A stretch of 64,000 nt of DNA from Thalassia testudinum (taxonomy: Eukaryota > Streptophyta > Magnoliopsida > Alismatales > Hydrocharitaceae), in the NCBI GenBank assembly GCA_037157565.1, contig JAZHRO010000003.1, positions 73,162,501 to 73,226,500 on the forward strand, in the 5' to 3' direction. Below the pieces are notes generated by a model, which saw nothing but the letters and a program-made list of their open reading frames with translations, did no database searches and had not been told where the DNA came from. A program made the position numbers and the translations under genes. Positions 31,995 through 43,895 of the stretch are shown here, piece after piece. Positions within the stretch are counted from its first letter, which is position 1, and each line of letters begins with the position of its first letter.

Positions 31995-32786
31995 ATGAGA
32001 ATCCTCTCCTGGAATGTGTGTGGGCTGCGCGATAAAAGCCGGAGGGCCTCCATCTCGAGATATCTGAGGGAGTAAGAGATTGATTGTGTAATTATCCAAG
32101 AAACACACATCGAGAGAGGGGATGGCAAGGCATGCAATGATTTGGAAGGTGCAGGTGCTGCTGAATGTGTGGCTCTCAATTCATAGAGCAGATTAGGTGG
32201 CATTGCTTTTTGGTGGAGAAAAGCATGTTTCCAAGTGATGGAGGTACATTGAGCTAGGAATATGATGATGTGTAAATGCAAGAGGACACAAGGGGTGGGT
32301 GAATGCTACAATACTGGTGTGTATGGTCCCTGTGCTGCCTCTGTGAGACACAAGTTGTGGGAAGATTAGGCTGCAATAGTAGAGTACATATAAGGGGCTG
32401 CATGGCTTGTAGGCAGGGAATTTAATTGTGCTATGATAGGGACGGACAGATCGAACGGTTTGATGGATAGTGCTTCTCTTGGCTTCCAGCTGATGGTACA
32501 ATGCTTAGGCTTGAGTGAGTTCCCATCTTCTGGAGTAGAATTCACATGGAGAAATGGAAATGGCCTGATGTCAAAGATAGATAGATTCTTTGGGAATGCA
32601 TGTCTATTGGACAAGTATCAACTATCATTTGTGTCTAGGCTGGAGTGCCCATTTTCAGACAACACACCATTGGTCTGGGACAGCGGCAAGCATATGCACA
32701 TAGGGTCCAACTTCAAGTTTAGAAGATCGTGGCTAAGAGAGCTAGGTTTTCGTGAGATGCTTGAGGTGTGGTGGAGGGCCAACTAG
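31995..32786 (+). pseudogene. LINE-1 endonuclease (APE-like) domain
   Basis: Starts ATG with MRILSWNVCGLRDKSRR, the usual start of plant LINE ORF2. The domain nicks target DNA to prime insertion. Motifs: Asn in SWNVCGL, Glu in IIQETHI, GGIAFWW, VGREFN where GDFN is expected, then VEFTWRNGNGLMSKIDRFF. The last motif reads FSDNTPLVWD where SDH is the rule, so the catalytic His is lost. At least five in-frame stops occur between 32071 and 32391; the stretch from 32433 is open. Confidence 0.88.
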
Positions 32787-33323
32787 GTGGAAGGATCGGC
32801 TACTATCAAGCTAGCTTCTAAACTAGCTGCCATGCGCACCATGCTCAAGGAATATGGGTCTGTGGTTTCTACTTTAAGATAACAAAGGCACCATGAGGCC
32901 TTGATGGAAATTCATGGACTGGATGCAAAGGAAGCAGCAGTCACCTATCTAATCAGGAATTAGATGCACAGAGGATGTGGCAAAAGGTGGTTGTAGAAGA
33001 GGATCTGAAGCAAGAGATGGATTGACGGGAATGTTCAAGGTAGCTCTAGCTTAAAGAGGGGGACACCAACACCGAATTTTTCCACCTTACAGCTAGCTCT
33101 CACAGAAGGTTGAATATAATATCCTCGATTGTCAAGGAAGATCAGAGAATATCTTCCATGCAAGAGATTAGATCTGAAGCAATCAAATATTATAGGGAAA
33201 CCTCACGGGCAGTAGGCAGGGGAATGTGGAGAATGGCTGCAAATGATTCTCCTTGAATTTTAGATGAACAAGCTTCCAAGCTGATTGCAACTATCTCTAA
33301 GAAAGAGGCTGTGGATGCCATAA
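32787..33323 (+). pseudogene. LINE-1 ORF2 linker between endonuclease and RT
   Basis: Decayed text such as LKEGDTNTEFFHLTASSHRRLN and QEIRSEAIKYYRET matches the minus-strand frame 48470-48033 of LINE-2 (LKEGDANTKFFYLAASSQRCAN). Several stops and shifts are present. Confidence 0.7.
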
Positions 33324-34292
33324 GTGATCCAAATAATGAAGGATCCCCTGGACCTGATGGTATTCAAGTTTTTTCTCAATAAAGAAATGTGGGACCTGCT
33401 TGATAAGGAAGTGATGGAAGATATCAAGGAGTTTGAGGGAGGTAACTTTGGGTTTGATAAGATCAATAGATCCTATATTTTCCTATTACCAAAGATGCGT
33501 GGGGTAGAGAGGTTCTCTGATTTCAAACCTATAGCTCTCCCGAATTCCATTTATTTGGTGGTGAGCAAAATATTGGCAAATAAATTGACGGTCCTACAAG
33601 ATCTAATTCACCCGGTTCAGTCAGCGTTCCTCCCTAACATATCTTTACATGAATATTTCATTATGTCTCAGGAGATGGTGAGTGCATAGCAAAGGAGGAA
33701 GTGCAAAGCCTTTATGTCGAAAGTGGATTTCCAAAAGGCCTATGACTTTGTTTCTTGGCCCTACTTGTGGGAGGAGTTCAAAAGAAGTGGTTTCCCACCC
33801 CTTTGGATCTAGTGGATGAAATGCTGCATCACCACTGCCTCCTTCACCCCTCTGATCAATGTCAAACCCTTTGGGGCATGGATTCAACCACAATGCGGAG
33901 TCAGGCAAGGCTACCCACTAGCTCCCCTGGTCTTTAATCTTGCGGTGGATGGTCTAGCTAGATATGCTTGCAAGCTATTCGAGGCTAGTGTCATTAGAGG
34001 CTACTCAATTTCCAATAGGAGAGCTATGGCTCCTATACTTCGATATGCAGATGACAGTTCTTTTGTTGAGGGGATGGGGGCTGAAGCCCAAGCATTATGG
34101 CACACGGTTAAGATTTGTGGGGATATCTCAAGTCTGAAATTGAACGAAGAGAAATCTTCCTTGGTATGCTTTGGTCTTAGCGATCATGAACAAGGTACAC
34201 TCTCAGCTATCTTGGGTACTCCACATACTACATTTCCAATCAAATACTTGGGGTTGCCCCTGAGATTTTCAAAGTTGAGAAAGAGTGATTGA
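33324..34292 (+). pseudogene. LINE-1 reverse transcriptase
   Basis: Non-LTR RT. Motifs in order: YIFLLPKMRGVERFSDFKPIAL, SAFLPNISLHEYF, KVDFQKAYDFVSW (catalytic Asp), CGVRQGYPLAPLVFNLAVDGLARY, ILRYADDSSFVEG (YADD at about 34043) and KYLGLPLRF. The catalytic Asp residues are present. Stops at about 33687 and 33812 and a shift near 33800 break it into frames of 121 and 158 codons. Confidence 0.93.
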
Positions 34293-35411
34293 AACTTTCA
34301 CATTGATAAGATCTCCACCAAACTAGAAGGTTGGAATAGCAGGTTCTTGATGCAGAAGCAGTTCTCCTGGAAGGGTGCACGTCATGAGGGCAAATTCATG
34401 CAGCCGCTGAAGTGGGAGCAGCTATGTTGTCCTAAGAAATGTGGCGGTTTGGGGATAAAAGAACTAAAGGAGTTCAATGAGGCATTACTAATCAAATGGG
34501 CAATAAAAATCCTTAATGGGGAAGAGAAGTTGTGGATAGAACTCGTTAAGGGAAGCTATGACAACTCCAATAGTGTGCTGAGGAGACTATGTCCATTCAA
34601 ACCATCCCCATTTCGGTGCTCTATAGTTCAAGCCCTTAAGAACAACTGGTAGCTACTGCAGCCAGTGTTAGGAGATGGCAATGCATTTAACCTTTGGATG
34701 GTGGAATGGTCCCCGCTAGGTTCTTTGAAGGAGGCCTACCCAAGGGTGTACATGGCTATTGCAGATAAGGAGTACTTGGTGAACAACCATTGGTCAGAAC
34801 AGGAAGGTTGTTGGTAGATGAATGAGTCTAAAACAAGCAGGGAGGGAACTTAGCTATGGGAGGAAAGGCTGAAATTGATTTTAGATCGGCAGAGCTTCAG
34901 ACCAAGGGCTGGAGTGGAGGAAAGTTATGTGTGGGATGGCATTTATACAGGGGAGTGAGCATATGGAAAAATGATGGTACCAGCAGGAATATGGAGAGTG
35001 ATTCAATTGGCAAAAAGCTTTGGCTCTTAAAGGCTCCACTAAAACTGTAAATATTTCTTTGCTGTGTAGAAGGGAGGGCTACATTACAAGAGACCTGAGA
35101 CAGAGGATGGGCACTGCATTGCATGAGTGCCATCCTTGTGGGTTGCACACTAACAGCCTGAGCCATATCTTTTCGTCATGTTCTATTATGGACACGATCT
35201 GGAGAAGAAATTGCTAGGAACCGCTTCCCCCATGGGAGTCCCTGTGGCAAAGCTTCCTACTACATGGCACGCTGCACTTGTGCATGGCAGCGACTTTATG
35301 GTGTCTGTGGAGGGCAAGGAATTGATTTTGTTTCAGGAGAGACCAGAGGGCATTGAGCAAATTTTGAATGAGTGCTGGTCCCTCATACATAGGTGGGGAT
35401 CTATATTATAA
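34293..35411 (+). pseudogene. LINE-1 ORF2 C-terminal region with zinc-binding motif
   Basis: Contains QFSWKGARHEGKFMQPLKWEQLCCPKK and GLGIKELKEFNEALLIKWAIK (34347-34652), typical of plant LINEs after RT. Later ALHECHPCGLHTNSLSHIFSSC (about 35110-35180) is the CxxC..H..C zinc-binding motif (zf-RVT). The final piece VEGKELILFQERPEGIEQILNECWSLIHRW matches the LINE-3 end. Frameshifts and stops occur throughout. Confidence 0.85.
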
Positions 35412-35457
35412 ATCTCCGTATCTTTTTTTCCTTATATGACTAATAAAATGCCCTCCT

Positions 35458-35486
35458 GGATTGCTATCGCAGAAGTATAGCTTTCC
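35458..35486 (+). other. 3' terminal stem-loop of LINE-1
   Basis: GGATTGCTATCG, 5-nt loop, GTATAGCTTTCC: 8 of 12 positions pair. It lies about 10-15 nt before poly(A), as in LINE-2 and LINE-3. Confidence 0.6.
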
Positions 35487-35517
35487 TTTCAGCTTCAAAA
35501 AAAAAATTGAAAGGAGG

Positions 35518-37275
35518 ATTTGCGAGGAGATCCTCTTCAATTTGGACCTACTCCTACCTTCCAAATCCCTTCATGAAGCTCATGCGAACTCCTTGAATTC
35601 ATAGATCCCAATCCCTAATTTTGCAAAACCTTCAAGCTTGTTTCCAACCTAGAAGGCTCGCCTATTGCCTATAAAAGCTACCCAAGTCCTTCCTCACCTC
35701 CTTGGCAATTTTTTAGGCCATAAACATCTTCTTTTCCTCCACCTCCAGCCTACTCCGACCCATCTTCAATGGCCACCTTCCTCCGTTCACTTCGCTGGTC
35801 GCCATGTACAATAGGTGACCGGTTCTTCCTCATTTCCAACCACACCTTGCAATACTAGCAAGGAGCTCTTTGACCCCCTCTTCATCGCCATTCCCTCTCC
35901 CGGAGACTTCACCTTCTCCATCGTCAGCCATATCATAACTGGTGTAAACTGTGTCCATCTTTGTCCAATAGCTAGATCATTAGACTCCCTAGCATCCACT
36001 CATCACCACCATAACATCAACACCCCACTTCAACCACCGACGTGCCTCCTCTGACTTCATCTTCTTCCTCACCAACGTACCTCCAGTGAGTTCGCACGGC
36101 TACTACATTCCATCAAATCGACCACCACCACTCCAAAAAGCTCCGCTACATCTACGCGTGCAAAACCCCTCAAGAAACTGAGTGGATTGCTTACCCTAGC
36201 CCTCCACCGAACACCTCGATGAACTCTGACCTTCTCAACTTTCACCACGCTCACACAGGCACTCTCACACCACGCCAGACCTATTGTTGCACTCACAGTT
36301 CCATGGTGAATGTATTTGACAAGGCCACAAGGCCTTCCTTTCTATTTCAGGTATCATCCTCTGGCTGCCATTGATAGGCCTGCTTCAAGCAACCTTGAAG
36401 CCATGATCTTGCATCAGCAGGACCAGGAGCTACCTCCAGGCAATGAGAAACCCCTCTAGGTGTTCTTCTAGTCTCTCAATTGGGAGCACTAAGTGCTCCT
36501 TTACCATCAAATTGGATGGGCATCTTTAGCAGCTACTCGTGCAAGGATGGAGGGACAACTTAGTCCCACATCGAATTGCAAAGATATGCTCACAGCATAT
36601 AAGAGGATTTTCTGTTCATACCCTTTCACCTAAGATCACCAGGGTTCAAGTCCTTTCTCATGCGTCTCCTTACGCTCAATCACCTACTACACCTTGCAGG
36701 CAGGTCTGATCCTTAGTCTGATTACCCAATTAGTAATGTTCGAGAGAAAGAAGCGAAAAGAAAGAGAGAGAAGGGGGGTTTTGGCCTAGCTCTCAAACAC
36801 TCTAACACTTAGCAGAATTTCATAAGAGGCCTTTGCCTCTGTTGTGAGTGATTGTTGTGCCTCTCCCTGAGGCTTGAAGAGAAGAAGAGAGGCCTTTACC
36901 TCTACTAGTTAAGGCATCTGACCGCTTATTTTGACGTCTGATATTCTGAGGATTTGATACTATGGTTAAGCTTTCATAAATTAAGTGCTTGTAAAACTTA
37001 CAGAGTAATTTGGTGATTCAAATCACCATTTTACTCTAATCTTTTTGCACTTTCAAACTTGAATTTTCTGATATATCATTCTTAAATATTCTTCTTATTA
37101 TAATTGCTCATATTTGTGGTGATATTGTGATCATTGAGATTAATTGCTATAGTTGCTCCTTGTGTTCGACATCAGATACTCATTTGAATTCAAGTTATAA
37201 ATTGTATTTGTTTGCATGCTATTTCGGCTATATTGCAATGAAGTGATTCTAAAACCATAATTTAGCATTTTAACA
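35518..37275 (+). repeat. 5' LTR of Elem-D, second part
   Basis: Resumes the LTR after LINE-1 and ends TTTTAACA at 37275, 3 nt before the primer-binding site. Aligns with the reverse complement of the solo LTR 39566-42128, including GGTGATTCAAATCA near the end. TATAAAAG at 35670-35677. Confidence 0.85.
35670..35677 (+). promoter_or_regulatory. TATA box of Elem-D 5' LTR
   Basis: TATAAAAG at the offset (about 945 bp, without LINE-1) seen in other family I LTRs. Confidence 0.6.
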
Positions 37276-37278
37276 TTT

Positions 37279-37295
37279 TGGCACCATTCCCACGA
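37279..37295 (+). promoter_or_regulatory. Primer-binding site of Elem-D
   Basis: TGGCACCATTCCCACGA, 3 nt after the LTR end. It matches the tRNA-Asp type at 11 of 17 bases; either decayed or for another tRNA. Confidence 0.6.
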
Positions 37296-38551
37296 AGCAA
37301 CATGCAATTTAATCTCTTTTATTACAATTCTGATTTAATATTGACTTGATCTATCTCTTTGGTTATGGTTGTGCAGAGACACTAAAGGGGAATCAGCCGC
37401 GCATCAAACACTCCAGGGGCAGGTAAATTTCATCTCCTTTTTTCAGCCCTTGATTCCAAGAAGTGCTAAAAAGAAGAAATCAGTTAGGGTCAACTCGCAT
37501 TTTCTACTTGGAATTAATAATCAAGTTGCTTAATTAGATTTAGAAAAATCCTAAACCTGATTTTTGCACCTATTAGTGATTTAAGACACCTAGGGCTACT
37601 CGCCTTCTTGATTGAGCCCTAGGTGCCAAATTTGGATGAAATTGATTGGACCAAATAGAGCCAAATTATGGTTTCTATTCTAGGGTTGAGGATCACACTT
37701 GCTCAAAGAAGAATCTACTTTTCCAAACTATGTGTTTCCTAAGCCTTGGTTGAATTCACTTAATCAAGAAAACCCTAAAAACAAGCTCTAAACATCCACT
37801 TGAACCATAAAACTCAGAATCTAATAATCTCATGACAAAACAGGTAAAGTTGACCCATATTCTGGGGTGAACAAATCTTTAAATTAGTTGACCACTCACA
37901 AATACATCTTAAAGTTCAAGTGGAATCCTAAGCACCTGATCTTAACTTAAAATTGGCAGACTTAAGAGGTCAAGTTATCTATTCTGGTCTACTTGGATCC
38001 GCGGTGACATGGAAGGTCGGGTGGGGGAAACCCGTGGGGACAATCTATTATGTAGGGGTCTTTGTGGGACTCTCCCTTCCTGGCTACCCAAGTATTTCTT
38101 AGGTGGATGACTTTGTGATCTAGAGGTATCATCTGCCTCGAACCTCTATAGCCATCCAGTATATTTAGGTGTCTTGATTGGGTCCATCACACCTTCAGTC
38201 CCTCATCTACTCCATCAGTGTAAGCTTGGAATGAGGTCCTTATGACCACCCGTGAGGCCACCACTAGTGTTCCACTCTCGTTAAGGCCAAGCCTTGACTT
38301 CTTTGTTTGTGCAACTACCCAATCACATCGATATCTCTTCCAACTCCTCCACCACTGAACTTGAATCTCCAGCTACAACCATGGATCATCAAGAAGAACA
38401 ACCTAACTTTGAACCATAACAATTCTATGACTTCAGAGATCAAATCAATGCCTACATCAATCCACCGCAGCATCCTCAAATGTGAGAACACTACAATCCC
38501 GCTGCGGTGGAGATCGAACCCTGAATCAACGTTCCTGTTGGTGGACCTGAG
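37296..38551 (+). other. Elem-D untranslated leader
   Basis: No coding frame until gag. GGGCAG/GTAAAT at 37422 has the form of a splice donor, like the sites in Elem-A, B and C. The acceptor is not clear. Confidence 0.5.
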
Positions 38552-39560
38552 GTGGAGCTGAAGCCTAATATGCCTCACATGACCCCGAAATTTCATGGCT
38601 TGAACTCTGAGGATCCTTTCCAGCACATCAAGAATCTAAAGCATCTGGCCCACACATTCGATGCAGACATGCAGAATAGAGATGGCCTACTCTTAAAAAT
38701 CTTCTCCTTCTCTCTAGTTGACAAAGCTGGCAATTGGTTTTAGACATACCCTCACTAGATCAACACATAGGAAGAACTTCAGATGCTTTCTTGCAAAAAT
38801 TCAATTCCATTGGTCGGACATATTCAATGCGACATCAAATTGCGTACTTCTCACAAGAAGCATGAGAATCTCGACACGAGGCATGGGATCGTTTCCTGGA
38901 TCAGATGCACAAATGCCCCCATCACGGAGTCCTAAAGTGGGAACAAGTCCAATCCTTCTACCTTGGGCTTCGTGAGGACATCAAGTTATTTGTCAATGCA
39001 ACCTGTGGTGGCAACATCATGGGTTAGCATGAAGACACAATTTGGGGGATTCTCGAGAATATGTACGAGAACTATCTAAATAATGGGTCATTGGGTGTGT
39101 ACAACAGAACGACGACCCGCATATTGACAAACAATCGGGAGATACATAGGACCCGAGGCCTTTCCATATCCGTTAATCTGGAGTTGTTAGCCAGTCAATT
39201 GGATAAGGTCTGCACTATTGATAAGAAGGTGGATAGCATAACTTGACATCTACACAGAACCATCACTGCATCTCAAAATCCACATGTGCACCCGCCCTCA
39301 GGAAGGGAGGCTGCACACAATATCTACCACTCTCAGGGGATGGATGCCTATCCACCCCCGCCTGATTATGGTCTTGGAGGAAACTTTGTACCGACCTACC
39401 ATAGTTAGGGGAACTCTGAAACCTTGTATTCTGATTTTTCTAGAGTTCCTCAGACTTGCGAGTATCTCCACGCCGTTCAGAAGAATCCTTTCTCAAACAC
39501 CTATAACCGTAGATGGTGAAATCATCCCAACTTTGCGTGGTTGGGAAATAACCAAAATCT
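38552..39560 (+). pseudogene. gag of Elem-D, N-terminal and core part
   Basis: Retrotransposon gag core: MTPKFHGLNSEDPFQHIKNLKHLAHTF and LVDKAGNWF, then (other frames) FYLGLREDIKLFVNATCGGNIMG and NPFSNTYNRRW..NHPNFAWLGNN near 39489-39556. Gag would form the virus-like particle around the RNA. Several frameshifts and stops. The text is interrupted by a solo LTR at 39566 and resumes at 42134. Confidence 0.85.
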
Positions 39561-39565
39561 GAGAC

Positions 39566-42128
39566 TGTTGCTCGCTCTAAATTGGTGTTTTAGGAAGTAA
39601 TGCACTGTAGTATAACCAATAAACCATGAAGAACACTTAAAATTAATAGCTCGAAAGAAATCCGTGGTCGAATGCAAGGAGCAATATGGCAATTTTAAGC
39701 AAGAATATAACAATGTAATGGCAATTTCAACCACAAATGATGTATATATAAAATGGAGTCAATGTGGCAAAAATATTAAGGTAAAATGTTGATTTGAATC
39801 ACCAAATTACCCTATTACAATTATACTTAAATAATGCAATAAAACTAGTCAACCAAGTGCCACATAATTTAAGTGCACAGTCCACTCCTTGTGATGATAT
39901 AGTGCGTAAGCACTGTTCCTCTTTTTGCTTCTTCTTCTCTTCTTCTGCTTTGGCTTCTCTTCTTCCTCCTCTTCACGCACAAAGGGGGGAGACTTCACAA
40001 AATTTGATAAGTGTTAGGATCTCTCTAAAGCAAAACCCCCTTAACCCCACATGCTTTCTCTCTCCTATTCTCCTCTTTCTCAATTTCCACACATATATTT
40101 GGGTAATCGGGTATCCGGATTTTCACCTATCTGGGGTCAAGGCTACTGCCATGGGTCGCAGCTGAGGTGTGAGAGAGTAGGTAGGCATGTGAGTAGGTAA
40201 TGGGGACCTTACCCCAATTTTGGTGGTGTTAAGCCCCAAACACAAAAACAATATATTCGATTCAATCTTCTTCAAATCCCACGATGTGGGATTAATCCCA
40301 CGGGCTCTTCTTTGTGTGCTGCTGAAGATGATGTCCCGCCAATTGGAGCAGCTACTAAGGGGAAAGCTTCCAATTGAAGCCTTGGATCGGGACCTGGGGT
40401 CCTTCTGCACGACCTAGAGAGAGCACTTGAGTTCTTCATGGTTAAAACACCATGAACTTGGTCGATGAAATCGTTATGGTGGCAGAGCTCTAGTGGAAGA
40501 CCTGCAATGAAGAATACGAGCACTAGCCCCAATTAAAATGTTCAAGTGGATCGTCATAGGGAGTTGAATGTGATGGCGGCATCTGTGGGGTGATTCTTGC
40601 ATGGATGATGGTGGACGGTGACGGAGATGGAAGCGAGAAGGTAGGTTGCTCAGTGGATGATTTCGGTGAGCGGAGTGGCGAATAGGGAGAGGGGTTTTGA
40701 TGGGTGAGTCGTGGTGGAGCTTGTAGGGTGGTTGGCGAGGTGTTTGGAGCGGTGGAGCATGTGGAAGACCCCACCGAAATGGCTGCCAAAGTGGAGCGAG
40801 ATGAATTAGTGGGAGGCGATACGATGGTCGAGTCGGAGTGGCAAGGATAAAGTTATGAAGTAACGGAGCTAGGGAGTTGATCTGAGTAGGTAGTGGATGA
40901 CGAGGAGTGACGCCGGGTCTGGTATGGCCGACGCTGGAGACGATGGGAGCACCGGTTTGAGAGAACGGCGATGACTAAGGGGAAGGAAGCGTCTAGAGGG
41001 TATGTTGAGGTGAGGAAGAAGCTGGGGAGTCGAGACCGGTCGACTATAGTCCGTGATGGTTGGTGAAGAAGCTAGGAGGAAGAGGTCATCGGAGTGAGGC
41101 GTAACGAGCTGAGGAGGGGAGAAAATAGAGCTAGATTTGGCTCAATTTCACACTAAGGAGGTAAGGAATGCCATGGGGGGTCTTTTATAAGCCAGGGGGA
41201 GAGCTTTCATGCTTGAAAACCAATATTTGAAGCTCCCAAGCTTCATGAAATAGAAGACCCAAATCTTTGAAGGATTCTTACCAGCTTTTTAGAGAGATTT
41301 GGAGACTTACACATGGCTGAATAGGAAGGAGATTACCTGATGAATCTGCCTTTCAAGTTTGAGAGGGATTCGACAATTAAACACAGAGTTCATGCCAAAT
41401 GAAGCTCGCCGGAGAGGGACTTCTCGACGAAAATGTCAGAAGGACCTTTTTGTAAAGAGTGATGACAATGATAGGGGGTATTTCCAAGGAATTTAAAAAA
41501 CTGAGGGGGTGAGTGAGAGAGAAAAAATTAGACTGGACCAAATTGCAAACTAGGCCAAGATGATCTCTGATTGAGCCCAAATTTGATACAAACCTCATTT
41601 GGACATAAGGAATCTTATGGCAAAGTTGGATTTTGGTTTTGGTCCAGTTTGGCTGGGTAATTTATGAAAAAACCCAAATTAGGGCAATAGTCTATGACCC
41701 TGCTTTAGGTCAAAATGGATTCTAATGGTCAATTCAAAGAAGCTGAACCTTAGAGAATATTTTTCTCTGAATTTTAGAAGGTTTATGTGAATTTTATCCT
41801 AACCAAATCCTCAGTAGATTAAGTGGGTCTATTTTTAAGGTTTCAAATGTCATTTAATTCTTGAAATATGTGAAAACCCATTTTTGTCTGCATGGCCCCC
41901 CTTATTAGTCTTAAATGCATATTTGACCTTTAGTAACCCCTGAAAAGCCCCGTGGTTTATTCTGTATTTGTGGATTATTGGTAAATTGCAAAAATAACCT
42001 TTTATTCTTCTTTTCTTCTCAAAACAAGTCAACCTACCTAGGAGACCTTCTAACTGATATGTAAGAGCTTTTATTGACTTTATCAGATCAAATTGACCTA
42101 GTTATGGCTCATGATGGTGTTCCCATCA
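39566..42128 (-). repeat. Solo LTR of family I in Elem-D gag
   Basis: 2563 bp, plus-strand ends TGTTGCTCGC and GATGGTGTTCCCATCA, with perfect target duplications GAGAC at 39561-39565 and 42129-42133. On the minus strand TATAAAAG lies near 41185, 940 bp from its start. Open frames inside it are incidental. Confidence 0.93.
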
Positions 42129-42133
42129 GAGAC

Positions 42134-43200
42134 CTCAAATCCAAGCCCGACCATAGGCCCCATACCCATATCAGCCCAATCAGCCTAAGGCCAACACAAA
42201 CTACAAATCAGGGCCTAACAAGGAAGATCAGATGGCCCTAATCCTTCAAACCCTGGCTGAAATTCAAAAACATCACAAAGACGAGATCACAGAGGTTCGT
42301 AATCAGCTTGCACAGATGGTCAATTCTCACCAACCTGGTGCACTTCCTTCTCAGCATCTGCCTAATCCAAACAGTGTATCAACCAAAAAACATGTTGTGA
42401 ACCAAATCTGGGGTCAAGCATGCTATACCCAACTTGGCCCGACAACTCATACCTATGGATTTTCTCCGTGCACCTCAGCTGAGCCAAAACACACCATGAC
42501 TTACCCATACCCACCTCAACTTAAGCGTCAAGGAACGACTTTCTCCCCTCCACCTCCAAATAATGATTATGCTATGATCAATGTTATGGGCAAAGAACAA
42601 AAACCCATCCCAAAAGATAGCCAATCCATTCCCCTATCCCAGATCCTATCCCACCTCCACAATAGAGGACTGTCATAATCTGATGTAACGGGACGTTTGA
42701 GGAATGCACAAGTCACTATTCCATTACTTGATATCCTCACTCTCAATCCTCCCTCACCTGACTTGTCCAAAAAGGAGGTAGAAGAACCATCACAAGGGAA
42801 GGTAGTACTGTCTGAAAGTGTAAGCGTCCTAATTCATTGCAATCTACCTCCTAAGAAATCAGATCCTGGTGCCTCGCTAATCCCCTGCATGATCGGTGAA
42901 ACAACTTTAAGTAGGCCATATTGGACCTTAGCGCATTAGTCAACCTTATCCCTACCACCCTTTTTGAAAAATTGCAAATCATATAGCTAAAACCTGCTAA
43001 TGTTACTTTGCAACTAGTTGACCAAACCCTGATCACATCAATTAGGATGATAGAGGATGCGGTAATTAGAGTTAAGGATTTCAGCTACCTAGCTGATTTC
43101 CTAACTATCAACATGGATACGCCACAAGAGATACAGGATATGGCCATGGTTTTGGGAAGACCATTCTAGGCTACATAGGGGCCATAATCAATTCTGAATC
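42134..43200 (+). pseudogene. gag C-terminal part and protease of Elem-D
   Basis: The open stretch 42232-42678 begins MALILQTLAEIQKHHKDEITEVRNQL (helical), then Pro/Ser/Asn-rich text. A decayed protease follows: LDLSALVNLIPTTLF at about 42923 (the active-site DLGAS is changed to DLSAL), VKDFSYLADFLTINMDTPQE and MAMVLGRPF at about 43141-43167. Stops are frequent between 42939 and 43200. It is close kin to Elem-F at 15880-16950. Confidence 0.8.
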
Positions 43201-43207
43201 AGGGCAT

Positions 43208-43895
43208 ATGATAATTGCCTCACTAGATCAACGTATTGAGATTAATAATTTCGAGGCAACAAAAGGAAAATGCTTGGTAGAACAACTAGGCTTTATCCAA
43301 GACCTCATGACTATATCATTAATGGAAAGCCTAGTGCCAGAATTTGAAACTTTTCACTTGCTAGATGATCTTGATTTGACTGAGCATATTGACATTTGCA
43401 CAGTGGAGGCTTTCGCCTTTGATTTTGAGGATGCAGCTAGGGATTTTGGGAAAGATGGTGACATACTGGGTTCAGATTCCATGAATATTGAGACATTTGG
43501 TCTTGAGGTCCTCCAGGAATCGGGCTTAGCAAATATTGAGAGTGACCTCCACCCAAATTATGAATCCTTTACAGAATTCGAGATAGATGATCCAAAAGGC
43601 AATCTCCAAACATTCACATTTCATTGGGACGAAAATTTTAGTGAAGATTCATTAGAAGACCCAATCTTTAAGTCATTTCTTGAGGAGACAATCTCACATT
43701 CAGTAGAAAAGAATCAAAATGACTCATTGGATATCGATTCATTAGGCCACATCGCACGAGAGGAACCATACATGTGGGATATGCTGATTAGATTCACCTC
43801 AATTAGATTCTGGACCCACGATGTTCATAAAATAGAACTCCGTAATCAATACATCTTCCAAGTTATTCCTCTACAGAGACTCCATGACAACCTTC
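43208..43895 (+). pseudogene. Acidic tail after the Elem-D protease
   Basis: 229 codons open up to the Elem-C LTR at 43896 (the frame runs on to 43978 only by chance). The middle is strongly acidic (LLDDLDLTEHIDICTVEAF, DFEDAARDFGKDGDILGSD, FHWDENFSEDSLEDP). It stands where Elem-F has the acidic protease-RT linker, but is longer. I recognise no domain. No RT text is reached before Elem-C. Confidence 0.55.

Larger units (their letters stand above)
28357..35502 (+). mobile_element. LINE-1: L1-clade LINE, nearly full length, decayed
   Basis: Flanked by 15-bp target duplications agreeing at 13 positions (AAAATTGGTAGGAGG at 28342, AAAATTGAAAGGAGG at 35503) and ending in a run of A. It has an ORF1 with two zinc knuckles, an endonuclease beginning MRILSWNVCGL, a reverse transcriptase with YADD, and a C-terminal zinc-binding region. 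A solo family III LTR sits in ORF1. Many stops show it is inactive. Confidence 0.88.
27565..43895 (+). mobile_element. Elem-D: Ty3/gypsy element with 5' LTR, gag and protease remnant
   Basis: Family I LTR (27565-28356 plus 35518-37275, 2550 bp together), primer-binding site, leader, gag, protease and an acidic tail. It is inserted in the 3' LTR of Elem-F. LINE-1 splits its LTR, a solo LTR splits its gag, and Elem-C ends it at 43895, so pol and 3' LTR are not seen and may lie to the right of the window. Confidence 0.8.
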
